Positions 27,763 to 36,464 of a DNA stretch of 64,000 nt are shown here, piece after piece. Origin of the DNA: CAWJAP01 sp963834365. GTDB taxonomy: Bacteria > Acidobacteriota > Vicinamibacteria > Vicinamibacterales > Vicinamibacteraceae. A program made the translations under genes and the position numbers. Every line of letters begins with the position of its first letter. Within the stretch, counting starts at the first letter, position 1. The notes beneath the pieces are model-generated. The model saw only the letters and a list, made by a program, of their open reading frames with translations, searched no databases and was not told the DNA's origin. Where the stretch lies: assembly GCA_963834365.1 (NCBI GenBank), contig CAWIBS010000009.1, positions 366,168 through 430,167 of the forward strand. Reading direction: 5' to 3'.

Positions 27763-28458
27763 TCAGGACCTGTCGAAACTGGTGGCGTGCGCGAGTGCCG
27801 AGGGCGTCTGGCAGCCGACAATCGCCGGGGCCTCGTGGATGAGCTCGTCGTTCGTGAGGGCGGCCACCATGAACAGGGCAAAGTCCACCCGGCGGGTGAT
27901 GTTGCTCTCGAGGATGGGGTCGCCCACGTGACGGCTCCACACGGGCAAGCCCTGGCTTTCACCCTCTTCGAGGCCGCTCCCCCGCACGACCGTCCACCGA
28001 GTGTCACTGGCAAACACCCGCCGGCACGCTTCCACCTGATCATCGAGTTCCACCATGCGAGTGAGTCGTCCGAGCCAGCCGACGACCTTTACGAGCCCCT
28101 TGAACCTCCGCGAGTACACGTCCTGGCCGTCTCGCGTGATGTGCCACCCGCACGAGAACACGAGGCGCGCTCCAGGGCGCGCGTGGTCGATCACCGCCTG
28201 GGCAGTTCCCGACGAATACTGATGGACCCCCCACGGGACCAGCACCGTGAGCACACCGTCACACCCCGCGACCGCCCTCTTGATGACCTCGCGGTCGTTC
28301 GTCTGTCCGGGAATGACGGCGATGCGCCGCTTGAACGCGTCGAGCTTCCCCACGCTGCGGTGCCGGCACACGCCAACCACTTCGTAGCCCCAATCCAGCG
28401 CGTGCTGCACCATGTACTGCCCGAGCTTCCCGGACGCCCCGACGATGCACACCTTCAT
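27763..28458 (-). CDS. NmrA/atypical SDR NAD(P)-binding protein
   Basis: Starts MKVCIVGASGKLGQYMVQHA with the GxxGxxG dinucleotide-binding turn, then GYEVVGVCRHRSVGKLD, AVAGCDGVLTVLVPWGVH and LVFSCGWHITRDGQDVYSRR. Residues WTVVRGSGLEEGE and RVDFALFMVAAL follow the pattern of atypical short-chain dehydrogenases that act as NADPH sensors or reductases. The classical YxxxK is not seen, so catalysis is uncertain. 231 residues; it is convergent with the anti-sigma gene (15 bp between stops). Confidence 0.75.
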   Translation of the reverse strand: MKVCIVGASGKLGQYMVQHALDWGYEVVGVCRHRSVGKLDAFKRRIAVIPGQTNDREVIKRAVAGCDGVLTVLVPWGVHQYSSGTAQAVIDHARPGARLVFSCGWHITRDGQDVYSRRFKGLVKVVGWLGRLTRMVELDDQVEACRRVFASDTRWTVVRGSGLEEGESQGLPVWSRHVGDPILESNITRRVDFALFMVAALTNDELIHEAPAIVGCQTPSALAHATSFDRS

Positions 28459-28767
28459 CTTGTCGCTTCAAAGCCTTCGATGCAGTCAGTGGGCCTGGCG
28501 CGTGTGCTGAATGAGTCCATCGAGCCGATTGCCAAGTCCCCAGTGCGCGTCTGGACGTAGTGTCGCGGGATGTTCAGACGTGTCACCTCGCGTCTCTTGC
28601 TAACTCGCGCCGGCACAATGTGTTCCAAGTTCGAGATTGAGGGCCCGTTTCTCGCGGGGAATGTCCTGGGAATCGCGCGCTGGCGAACCAACGCGGGCTG
28701 ACAGTCATGGTGGCGCCGTGACGGATGGTTGACGTGTTCAGCGTCAGTGAGCGTCGTTAGCATCATG
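28459..28767. other. Intergenic, nothing recognised
   Basis: About 310 bases between two minus-strand genes. I found no open frame with family character, no repeat and no clear terminator. The part next to 28458 should hold the promoter of the NmrA-like gene. Confidence 0.5.
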
Positions 28768-29025
28768 TTACTCATCGCGACCGCGTGCGCCACCGCTCGC
28801 TGCGCGCAACGCAGCCAGCAGCGACGCCTCCAGGTCGGCAGGCATCTCCATCCTGGTCGCATCGCGCACGATGCGCGGCGTCTCGCGGTACGAGGCAATG
28901 AATGCGTCGCAGCGCGGACATCCCGCGACATGCGCCTCGATCGCCGCGCGTACATCCGTTGCCATGGCTCCTTCCAGGTAGTCCATCAACAACTCGACGC
29001 CCGACATGCAGACGATGTCTTTCAT
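28768..29025 (-). CDS. Short zinc-finger anti-sigma factor
   Basis: The 85-residue protein reads GVELLMDYLEGAMATDVRAA then IEAHVAGCPRCDAFIASY, with the H-x3-C-x2-C zinc motif of zf-HC2 anti-sigma proteins. There is no membrane segment; the tail (LEASLLAALRAASGGARGRD) is helical. Its ATG overlaps the stop of the sigma gene as ATGA (29022-29025). It probably binds and restrains that sigma factor directly. Confidence 0.75.
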   Translation of the reverse strand: MKDIVCMSGVELLMDYLEGAMATDVRAAIEAHVAGCPRCDAFIASYRETPRIVRDATRMEMPADLEASLLAALRAASGGARGRDE

Positions 29026-29627
29026 GGTCTGCCTCCGGCGAGCGGGCCCAGGTATTCACGCACCATCAGCCTTGCTCGATGGACGCGCTGCCGTACCGTC
29101 GCCGGTTCCACGCCCAACACCTGCGCCACGTCGGCCGTGGACAATTCCTCCAGGTCGCGCAACACGAACGCTTCCCGATACAGATCGGGCAACCCCTCGA
29201 TGGCGGCCTGTGCCTTCTTCGCCAGCACGTGCCGGTCCAGCAACTCGTCGACGCGGCACGCAATCCGCAGCGAATCAGGTGTGTCCTCGAGTCTTCCGTC
29301 GGCATCGAAGCGCGGCAAGAATTCATCGAGTGATTCGGCGGGCCGGCGCGCACGAGCGCGGCGATGCATCAGTCCAGCGTTGGTCGCGATCCGGTAGAGC
29401 CATGTGCTGAACTGCGCACCGCCGCGGAACGTCGAAATGTGGCGATAGAGCTGCAAGAAGGTATCCTGCATGATGTCCGGCGCATCGGTTTCGCTCGTCA
29501 GACGACACGCGAGACGAAACACGCGATGCTGATAGCGCACGACGAGCGTCTCGAAGGCCCCATCGTCCCCAGCCGCAGCTCGTGCCGCGAGGGCCTCGTC
29601 GCTCGATTCCGCCACGCGGACGATCAT
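29022..29627 (-). CDS. ECF-type RNA polymerase sigma factor
   Basis: 201 residues with region 2 (FETLVVRYQHRVFRLACRLT, DAPDIMQDTFLQLYRHI, FSTWLYRIATNAGLMHRRA) and region 4 (AAIEGLPDLYREAFVLRDLE, LSTADVAQVLGVEPATVRQR, VHRARLMVREYL). These are typical of group 4 sigma-70 proteins related to RpoE. The gene is coupled by ATGA to the anti-sigma gene downstream and starts 10 bp from the neighbouring DUF1059 stop, so the three may share a promoter upstream of 29838. Confidence 0.85.
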   Translation of the reverse strand: MIVRVAESSDEALAARAAAGDDGAFETLVVRYQHRVFRLACRLTSETDAPDIMQDTFLQLYRHISTFRGGAQFSTWLYRIATNAGLMHRRARARRPAESLDEFLPRFDADGRLEDTPDSLRIACRVDELLDRHVLAKKAQAAIEGLPDLYREAFVLRDLEELSTADVAQVLGVEPATVRQRVHRARLMVREYLGPLAGGRP

Positions 29628-29637
29628 GCACTCGATT

Positions 29638-29838
29638 TTACCGGTGCCTGATCGCGGCTTTGACCTTCGCGGCCAGCTCCGGCGTCACCTCGGGCACGCC
29701 ATGATCCTGCGCCGCATGGGTCGCCACCTTGCCGGTCAACTCTTCCTCGGTGTCGGCGCTGGCCGTAAAGCGGCAACCAGGAACGACCTCATTGCAGGCA
29801 ATGTGCAGGGCGGTCTTCGTGCGATCGTGTGCTGACAT
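29638..29838 (-). CDS. DUF1059-like small protein
   Basis: ATG 29838 starts a 66-residue protein, MSAHDRTKTALHIACNEVVP, GCRFTASADTEEELTGKVAT, HAAQDHGVPEVTPELAAKVK. The C-x(n)-VVPGCxFxA and later HAxxxHG spacing is that of DUF1059 proteins, small putative metal-binding proteins of unknown role. GGAGAGGG lies about 10 bases upstream. It is in line with the sigma/anti-sigma pair and may be part of that operon. Confidence 0.75.
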   Translation of the reverse strand: MSAHDRTKTALHIACNEVVPGCRFTASADTEEELTGKVATHAAQDHGVPEVTPELAAKVKAAIRHR

Positions 29839-29945
29839 CCTGTTACCCTCTCCTTCGTCGGTGCGCGTCTGCCCTTGAGATGCCTGGATTGGCCGTGTGT
29901 GACAGGTCGTCGTCACGACCGTGGATCGCCCGGCATCAGACGGCC

Positions 29946-30592
29946 ATGGGACTGTATGTCGCTGACTGTGGCGCTATCCTGTCAAGACACTCGCGGGAGA
30001 GCGTCTGTCGACGGCGGCAGTCGGCTTCGACGGCATTTCCGGCGACCGCGCAATCTGGGTCGTCGGCCCCGAAGGGGTCCGGACGTCGCGGCAGCACTAT
30101 CGCTTGCTGGGCTTGCATGGCACGTTGAGCGGGCAAGGGCACGTGCTCATCAACGGTTATCCGTGGAAGAGCCCCGAAGCGCTCGCACTCGTGAAGCGAG
30201 CGGCCGGCGACGATGCGTGGCTGGAGGCCTCTGATGTGCACGTTCGATTCGACGTCCTGCCCCTGCTCGTGGCAACCGATGGCGCGGTCGCCGCGTTCGG
30301 GCGCGACGTTCGCCGCCTGCGGCCGAACATTCTGATCGGCGGCGTGGATGGCGTCGCCGAGCGCCAATGGCCGGGCGCGGAGCTGCACATTGGCAGTCTG
30401 GTGGTGCGTCTCGATTCGTTGAGGCCTCGATGCCCCATGACCACGGTCGATCCCGACACGCTGGAACGCGATCCGGAAGTGTTGCGCGACATCGGCCGTC
30501 GCTTCCGTGGCCGCCTGGCCCTCAACTCGGACGTCGAGCGTCCGGGCACGATCGCGATTGGCGATCCAGTAACGCTAGTACGGCCGCGCTAG
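29946..30592 (+). CDS. MOSC-domain protein, one frameshift
   Basis: ATG 29946 starts MGLYVADLWRYPVKTLAG if one missing base near 29967 is restored; the tail of the motif (WRYPVK) is the MOSC N-terminal signature. The remainder is open: GFDGISGDRAIWVVGPEGVR, FDVLPLLVATDGAVAAFGRD, RPNILIGGVDG, then RPRCPMTTVDPDTLERDP with the conserved MOSC Cys, and a final GDPVTLVRPR. MOSC proteins relate to molybdenum-cofactor sulfurtransferases and mARC reductases and move sulfur or bind Moco. The 215-residue length fits. Upstream is the divergent DUF1059/sigma operon. Confidence 0.8.
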
Positions 30593-30699
30593 AAGGCACG
30601 ATTGCAACTCCCTGGACGGCCAGTACTTGTCACGGTCCCGACAGCACCCTCCGCATCAACCGTCGCCGATGCTCGTGAAACCCACACCGACTGACTGGC

Positions 30700-30783
30700 G
30701 ATCGAGCAGTGGATCGTGCGGCTCAAGCAGGACCTATCCGAGCTGGGGCGCGCCGCAGTTCCGCGAGTGCCTCCGTTCTGTGA
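30700..30783 (+). pseudogene. IS481-family transposase remnant (N-terminal HTH end)
   Basis: Joined across one frame change, the translation gives IVRLKQ then TYPSWGAPQFRECL. This matches the well-conserved helix-turn-helix end of IS481-type transposases (consensus of the type IVRLKREHPSWGAPKIRERL). Both sides are unrelated sequence; the piece is about 28 codons long and lies 14 bases upstream of the RidA gene start. Confidence 0.5.
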
Positions 30784-30796
30784 CGTTGGAGCGTGT

Positions 30797-32053
30797 ATGT
30801 ACCGAGTGACGCTTGTCGCGAGCGCGATCGCGGTCGCGGCGTCGTGGGGCCATTCCGCCGATCAGGCCGGCACGCCAGCGACTGCCCAAACCGAGAAGCG
30901 CGTGATCGCTCCTCCCGGCCCCAAACCTGTCGGACCGTACAGTCCGGGAATCGTCGCCGGCGACTTCCTCTACGTCTCGGGCCAGGGCGCCCGCGATCGC
31001 GACGGCCAACTGCCGGCCGCAGTCGACGCACAGGTGCGCCAGACGCTCGACAACGTCAAGGGCATCGTCGAAGCGGCCGGCCTGACGATGGAACATGTCG
31101 TGTACAGCCAGGTGTACCTGCACGACATGGCGGCGTACGACCAGATGGACCGCATCTGGCGGGAGTATTTCGCGAAGGCACCACCTGCCCGCGCCGTCCT
31201 TGGCGTCCACCGGATGCCCACCGACACGCCGGTGGAAATCAGCGCGGTGGCCATCAGGGACCTGTCACGAAAGAAGCTCATCGTGCCGCCGGCATCACCG
31301 CGCAACATCTCGTGGACTCCTGGAGTCATGGCGGGCGATCGGCTGTACCTGTCGGGCTTCTTCGGCGCGGATGCGACCGGCAAGGTTCCCGACAGCGTGG
31401 ACGTTCAGGTGCAGTTGGCGCTCGACAACATGAAGCAGGCCCTGGCCGCCGCGGGCCTCGATTTCCGGCATGTGGTCTTCGTGAACCCGTATCTGACGAA
31501 CACGGCGTCGGCGCAGATGAACGCCATCTACGCCAGGCATTTCGAGTTCGGGAACACTCCTGCGCGCGCGACGATTCGCGTCGCCAGCCTGCCCGGCGGC
31601 AACACGATTCAGTTCACGGGCGTCGCCGTCGCGGATCTGTCGAAGCGGGTCGCCGTGCGTCCGAAGAATATGCGCCCGAGCGCCACCGCCAGCCCGTGTG
31701 TGTTCGCTGGCGACACGTACTATTGCTCGGCCAAGGGACCTTTCACGCCGGGCCCCGACAAGGTGCAGGGCATTTTTGCCTCGACCGTCGAGGCCCAGGT
31801 GCGTCAGACCATGCGCAACCTGCTCGACGGCCTCGAGGAAGCCGGCCTGTCCTTCTCCAACGTCGTGGCCAGCAACGTCTATCTGGACGACATCGACGAT
31901 TTTTCGCGCATGAACCGCATCTACGCGCAATATTTTACGGAGATGTTCCCGACGCGCACGACGGTCGCGCCGCTTGCGCCGATCGATCGTAAGCCGACCA
32001 ACGAGGACACCTATCCGGGGCTCGAGCAGATTTCGTTCGTTGCCGTGCGCTGA
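30797..32053 (+). CDS. Exported protein with three tandem RidA (YjgF/UK114) domains
   Basis: ATG 30797 follows GGAG by 5 bases. Residues 1-22 form a signal peptide (MYRVTLVASAIAVAASWGHS). Three RidA domains follow at about 36-155, 162-282 and 292-418, each with the GPYSPGIVAGDFLYVSGQG-type strand region, a VxAQVRQTLDNVKxIVEAAG-type helix and the (A/T)R-x-x-(V/I) active-site Arg (R132, R257, R387). The Glu after the LP loop is kept in domain 1 (VEISAVAI, E148) but is Gln in domains 2 and 3 (IQFTG, QISFVAV). RidA hydrolyses reactive enamines/imines such as 2-aminoacrylate released by PLP enzymes. An exported PLP enzyme is encoded 82 bp downstream. Confidence 0.85.
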   Translation: MYRVTLVASAIAVAASWGHSADQAGTPATAQTEKRVIAPPGPKPVGPYSPGIVAGDFLYVSGQGARDRDGQLPAAVDAQVRQTLDNVKGIVEAAGLTMEHVVYSQVYLHDMAAYDQMDRIWREYFAKAPPARAVLGVHRMPTDTPVEISAVAIRDLSRKKLIVPPASPRNISWTPGVMAGDRLYLSGFFGADATGKVPDSVDVQVQLALDNMKQALAAAGLDFRHVVFVNPYLTNTASAQMNAIYARHFEFGNTPARATIRVASLPGGNTIQFTGVAVADLSKRVAVRPKNMRPSATASPCVFAGDTYYCSAKGPFTPGPDKVQGIFASTVEAQVRQTMRNLLDGLEEAGLSFSNVVASNVYLDDIDDFSRMNRIYAQYFTEMFPTRTTVAPLAPIDRKPTNEDTYPGLEQISFVAVR

Positions 32054-32135
32054 ACCGGCGGCGGACGTGCACCTCGACGCCGCCGCGTCGGGGCGATGGA
32101 AGTCGGTGACGCCAGTTTTCACAGCCGGAGGAAAG

Positions 32136-33813
32136 ATGTCGGAACACAGCCGAACTGCCAGCCCCGAACCCTCACAGGGCGTCACACGTCGAGAGCTGTT
32201 TCAGGTGGGCAACGCGCTCGCGCTGCCCATGCTGTTCGGATCCGCGACGTCGCTGACCGCGACCGCCGGGGCCGGTCCATTGGTCGCCGGACCGCAGATC
32301 TACCAGTCGATCGGCGTCGAGCCGGTGATCAACTGCCGGGGCACGTTCACGATCATCGGTGGATCCGTCGAACTGCCGGAGGTGCGCGCAGCGATGGACC
32401 ACGCCGCGAGGCATTTCGTCCAGATCGACGAGCTGGCCGAAGCGGTGGGACGGCGCTTCTCTGAGATCACCGGGGCTGAATGGGGCATGGTCTCGGCGGG
32501 CTGCGCGGCGGGGATGAAGCACGTCACGGCCGCCTGCGTCACGGGTGGCAATCCCGAAAAGCTGGTTCGCATTCCCGACCTCACCGACCTCGACAAGACA
32601 GAGGTCGTCGTGCCGAGGAGCTCACGGAACTCCTACGACCACGCCATCCGCAACGTCGGCGTCAAAATGGTCACGGTCGAGACGATCGAAGAGCTCGACA
32701 ACGCGCTCAATCCGCGAACGGCCATGATCTATCTGCTTGCGGACAACGGGCCTGGCTCGGGGCCGATGGCGCTGGAGGCGATCGCCCAGATCGCCAAGCC
32801 CAAGAACATTCCCATCCTCGTGGACGCGGCGGCCGAGATCCTGACCATTCCCAGCGTGCACCTCCAGCGCGGCGCGACGGTCGTCGCCTACAGCGGCGGC
32901 AAGGCGATCTGCGGTCCGCAGTGCGCCGGACTTCTCCTCGGCCGCAAGGACATCCTGCAGTCTGCGTGGCAGGCCAGCGCCCCGCATCACGGCCCCGGGC
33001 GAGACAACAAGGTCGGACGCGAGGAAACGCTGGGCATGCTGGCGGCGGTCGAAGCGTGGGTGAAGCGCGATCACGCCGGCGAGTGGAAGACATGGCTGTC
33101 CTGGCTGGACACGATCTCCAGGCGGGTCTCGACCATCGACGGCGTCCGCACGACGCTGCGCGAGCCGACCGATCTGTCGAACAAGAGCCCGTCGCTGGCG
33201 ATCCTGTGGGACTCCTCGAAGCTGCACGTGACGGGCGAGGAACTGGCCGAGGAGCTCGCCCGGACGAAGCCGCGGATCGCGCTCGGCTCGGGCATCGGCG
33301 GCAATCGCGGAGGCGCGGCGCTTCCCCCCGGGACGACAGGCGTGACGGTCACGGCCTGGCAGATGCAGCGTGGCGAGGACAAGATCGTCGCCGGCCGTCT
33401 GCACGAAGCGCTCTCGCGCACGCGTACGCCGCGGCCGGCCGAGATGCCCGCTCCCGCCGCGAATCTCAGCGGGCGCTGGGACGTCGACGTCGAGTTCTTC
33501 AGCAGCCGCAGCCAGCACAGCCTGTACATCGAGCAGGATGGCAACTGGATTCAAGGCTCGCACAAGGGGGAGTTCACCGTTCGCGACCTGGTCGGCATGA
33601 TCGAAGGGGACAAGGTGACGCTGAGGAGCGTCGAGCGACGGCCGGGCAACTCCGTCACCTTCATCTTCTCGGGCACGCTCGCCGATGGTGCGCTCTCCGG
33701 ACCGATCCACCTCGGCGAGTACCCTGACAGCGAAGTTCACGGCCAGGCGCCACACCTACTCGACCACACGCACCCGGCTCATGGTTCCGGGAGGACCGCC
33801 CATCGCCACATAG
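32136..33813 (+). CDS. Tat-exported SelA/DgaE-like PLP enzyme with C-terminal beta domain, one frameshift
   Basis: ATG 32136 after GGAGG. Residues 1-50 hold a Tat-type signal, GVTRRELFQVGNALALPML (RR18-19 before a hydrophobic stretch). The PLP domain follows: GVEPVINCRGTFTIIGGSVE, VSAGCAAGMKHVTAACV, IPILVDAAAEILTIP (Asp230) and VVAYSGGKAICGPQCAGLLL (Schiff-base Lys256). This is the SelA-like family that includes D-glucosaminate-6-phosphate ammonia-lyase, not a true selenocysteine synthase. Residues about 470-555 form a beta domain (SGRWDVDVEFFSSRSQ, LYIEQDGNWIQGSHKG). One extra C near 33725 makes the frame run into the next gene; correcting it gives RHTYSTTRTRLMVPGGPPIA and stop 33811-33813. 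Confidence 0.8.
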
Positions 33814-33911
33814 CGGCGTGCGATCCCATCGACGGTTGCTTCGGACGCCGCGTCGTCGTTTTGCATCGGCCCCGCAACAGCGAACAGCGACGCGCGCGAT
33901 GGAGTCGCCCC

Positions 33912-34634
33912 GTGTTTCTTGTCGCGGTGTTCATCGTCGCGATCCTCTCCGGCGCCACGGCCACTGTCGTCGGATTCGGGATTGGCAGCCTGATGACGCC
34001 ATTGCTCGCCATCAGATTCGGCACGACAACGGCCGTGGCACTCGTGACGTTGCCACACGCGGCGGCGACGGCCGTCCGCTGCTGGCGTTTGCGCGCCCAC
34101 GTGGATCGCACTGTCCTTGTGCGGTTCGGCCTGCTCAGCGCAGCGGGCGCGATGGCGGGCGCCCTCATCTACACCCGACTCGGCCCAGGCGCTCTAACGC
34201 GCGTCCTCGGTGGTCTCCTGCTCTTGACCGCCGTCGCTCAGCTCACGGGCTGGGCGTCTCGCTGGCGGCCGCATGGGCCGGTTGTCGCGCTGTTTGGCCT
34301 CGTGTCTGGCTTCTTTGGCGGCATCGCCGGCAACCAGGGCGGTCTGCGCTCGGCCGCGTTGACGGCTTTTGGCCTTCCACCGCTTGGATTCGTCGCTACC
34401 GCGACGGCAACCGGTCTCCTGGTAGATGCGGCGCGAACACCGGTCTACCTCTGGCACTCGGGGCCAGTACTGCTCACGCTCTGGGCACCCATCATCGTCG
34501 CCACGGTCGGAGTCCTCATCGGGACCATCGTGGGCGAGCGGCTGCTACTGGGATTGTCGCCGCGCCGTTTCGGCCAGACCATCGGCGTGGCAATCGGCGC
34601 ACTCGGGATCTGGATGCTCGTGATTCCGGTGTGA
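33912..34634 (+). CDS. TauE/SafE-family permease
   Basis: GTG 33912 with GGAG (33901-33904) gives a 240-residue protein of about eight helices in two halves: FLVAVFIVAILSGATATVVG, FGIGSLMTPLLAIRFGTTTA, then GLVSGFFGGIAGNQGGLRSA and ALTAFGLPPLGFVATATATG. The repeated G(F/I)G-x-SL and GGxxGNQGG motifs are those of TauE/SafE exporters of sulfite, sulfoacetate and similar anions. It is 98 bp after the corrected end of the PLP enzyme and probably in the same transcript. Confidence 0.8.
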   Translation: MFLVAVFIVAILSGATATVVGFGIGSLMTPLLAIRFGTTTAVALVTLPHAAATAVRCWRLRAHVDRTVLVRFGLLSAAGAMAGALIYTRLGPGALTRVLGGLLLLTAVAQLTGWASRWRPHGPVVALFGLVSGFFGGIAGNQGGLRSAALTAFGLPPLGFVATATATGLLVDAARTPVYLWHSGPVLLTLWAPIIVATVGVLIGTIVGERLLLGLSPRRFGQTIGVAIGALGIWMLVIPV

Positions 34635-34796
34635 CGGGTCTGGATCAGAGGGAAGACAGCGACCGCGAGAAGCTGGCGCGGGCGGGATTCGAGGCGATCG
34701 AGGTCGAACAAACGCACGGGACGATTTTCCGCAACTGGCTCATCCGCGAGGCCGCCTTGGAAGGAAGGTCCATTGCGGCCATTCGCCGTGTACCAC

Positions 34797-36311
34797 TCAG
34801 GCACGGACCCGGCTGTGCCGGCGTGCACGCGCGTTCCGGACGCGCCGGTCGATCGCTCCGGCCATGCGGTCAACGCCGTCACGGATTTGTCGCGCGTCGT
34901 AGGCCGCAAAGCCGAGGAGCAGCGATTCCGGCCGTGCGGTGGCGAGAACGAACTGTCGCATCGGAATCGTTTCGACATTGACCGCCGCCAGGTCAGCGGC
35001 CACGGCGTCCGCCTTCAATCCGCGCGCGAGCCGCGCCATCACATATATCCCCGCGTCGACATCTGGTATCTCCATGAGGCCGGCGAGCTTGCCGTGCACC
35101 GCCTCGCGAAGCGCGGTCAGGCGGCTCGCATACAGTTCGCGCATCCGGCGGATGTGCCGTCCAAAATGGCCTCCGGCGAGGAACTCGTACATGACCGCCT
35201 GATCGAGGGTCGAAGAATGCCGGTCCGTATAAAAGCGAGCCGCGGCGAACTTGTCGACGAGGTGCACGGGTACGACGAGATAGCCCAGGCGAAGGACCGG
35301 GAGAAGAACCTTGCTGAAGCTGCCCGAGAGAATCACGGAGTCCGTGCGATCCAGCCCCTGGATCGCCGGAATTGGCCGGCCGGCAAAGCGGTACTCGCTG
35401 TCGTAGTCGTCTTCGAAGATCCACGCGCCGCTGCGACCGGCCCATTCGAGGAGTGACAGCCGGCGACCGATCGGCATGGCTGCGCCCAGGGGGAACTGGT
35501 GCGCGGGCGTGACGTAGATCAGTTTCGGTCGCCGGCACTGCTGCTCGGCCAGCGCGACGTCCAGACCGTGCTCATCAACCGGCGTGGGCACGAGATGCGC
35601 ACCGAGGCCGGTAAACATCGCCGCGATCATCGGATGACACGGATCCTCGAGGCACACGGGATCGCCGGCATTCAGGGCGAGACGGGCGGCCAGATCCAAG
35701 CCGTGCTGAATACCCGAGACGACGATCACCTGATCCGCGGTGCAGCGGACACCCCGCGCCGCGCCCAGATAATCGGCGATCGCCTCCCGCAGCGGGCGAT
35801 ATCCACGCGGGTCGCTGTCGGACAACAGCGACCGGCTCGCCCGGCGCAGGCACCGGCCGGCGATCTGGGCCCACAACTGGAGCGGGAATTCCTCAATCGC
35901 TGGCTCTGGCCGAAATGGCCGTGGCGCCGAGCCCGGCATCCGGGGAACCGGACCGAGACGTTTGCCGAATCTGGAAAGTATCGGCTGTTTGCGTGGCGGC
36001 GTCAGCGCGACCGTCCGGCTGCGTTCCGCGGTCGAGAAATCCTCCGGCAGGAGCCTGTTGACAAACGTCCCCGCTCCCATCCGACCTTCGAGATACCCCT
36101 CGGACTTGAGCAGGTCGAACGCCGCGACGGCCGTGCCGCGCGACAAACCGTAGTGCGCCGCCAGATCGCGGGTCGGCGGTAGTTTCGCGCCGCGCTTCAG
36201 CCGGCCGTCGAGGATCGCCGATCGAATCTGCTCGTAGAGCCACTGGTGCAACTTGGCGCCGGTATCCGGGCCCTCTAAGGCCAGGTCCAACGCGGTACGA
36301 GTCTTCGGCAT
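34797..36311 (-). CDS. MocR/PdxR-family regulator (GntR helix plus aminotransferase domain)
   Basis: 504 residues. Positions about 20-90 are a GntR winged helix (LHQWLYEQIRSAILDGRL, KLPPTRDLAAHYGLSRGTAV). The remainder is a fold-type I aminotransferase domain: RGYRPLREAIADYLGAARGV, VIVVSGIQHGLDLAARL, YVTPAHQFPLGAAMPI, WIFEDDYDSEYRFAGRPI, VILSGSFSKVLLPVLRLGYL (PLP-binding Lys in SFSK) and FVLATARPESLLLGF. MocR proteins bind PLP or its adducts and control vitamin B6, GABA or taurine genes. The start at 36311 leaves a 153-bp promoter region shared with the divergent 36465 gene. Confidence 0.9.
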   Translation of the reverse strand: MPKTRTALDLALEGPDTGAKLHQWLYEQIRSAILDGRLKRGAKLPPTRDLAAHYGLSRGTAVAAFDLLKSEGYLEGRMGAGTFVNRLLPEDFSTAERSRTVALTPPRKQPILSRFGKRLGPVPRMPGSAPRPFRPEPAIEEFPLQLWAQIAGRCLRRASRSLLSDSDPRGYRPLREAIADYLGAARGVRCTADQVIVVSGIQHGLDLAARLALNAGDPVCLEDPCHPMIAAMFTGLGAHLVPTPVDEHGLDVALAEQQCRRPKLIYVTPAHQFPLGAAMPIGRRLSLLEWAGRSGAWIFEDDYDSEYRFAGRPIPAIQGLDRTDSVILSGSFSKVLLPVLRLGYLVVPVHLVDKFAAARFYTDRHSSTLDQAVMYEFLAGGHFGRHIRRMRELYASRLTALREAVHGKLAGLMEIPDVDAGIYVMARLARGLKADAVAADLAAVNVETIPMRQFVLATARPESLLLGFAAYDARQIRDGVDRMAGAIDRRVRNARARRHSRVRA

Positions 36312-36464
36312 CCTTAATGGTACATCCGTTTAGCCATAATCTGTCATTCCACTAGGACCTCTTTTCCTTCCGACAAGTCGCTGATTGCGGTACAGCTCAC
36401 TGAGCGAAAGTGGTCCTTTGTGCACCGCACCTCCTGGACGTACGCTCATTGACGCGTTACGCAG

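Noticed and set aside
31974..34634. An 886-residue fusion of the SelA-like PLP enzyme with the TauE permease
   Set aside because: The junction (33722 onward) is nonsense protein. Removing one C near 33725 gives a normal end and stop at 33811, and the permease has its own GTG and ribosome site.
34640..34796. Possible methyltransferase tail (EKLARAGFEAIEVEQTH) between the TauE and MocR genes
   Set aside because: Only a short segment resembles ArsM-type C-termini and it runs into unrelated sequence; too weak to list.
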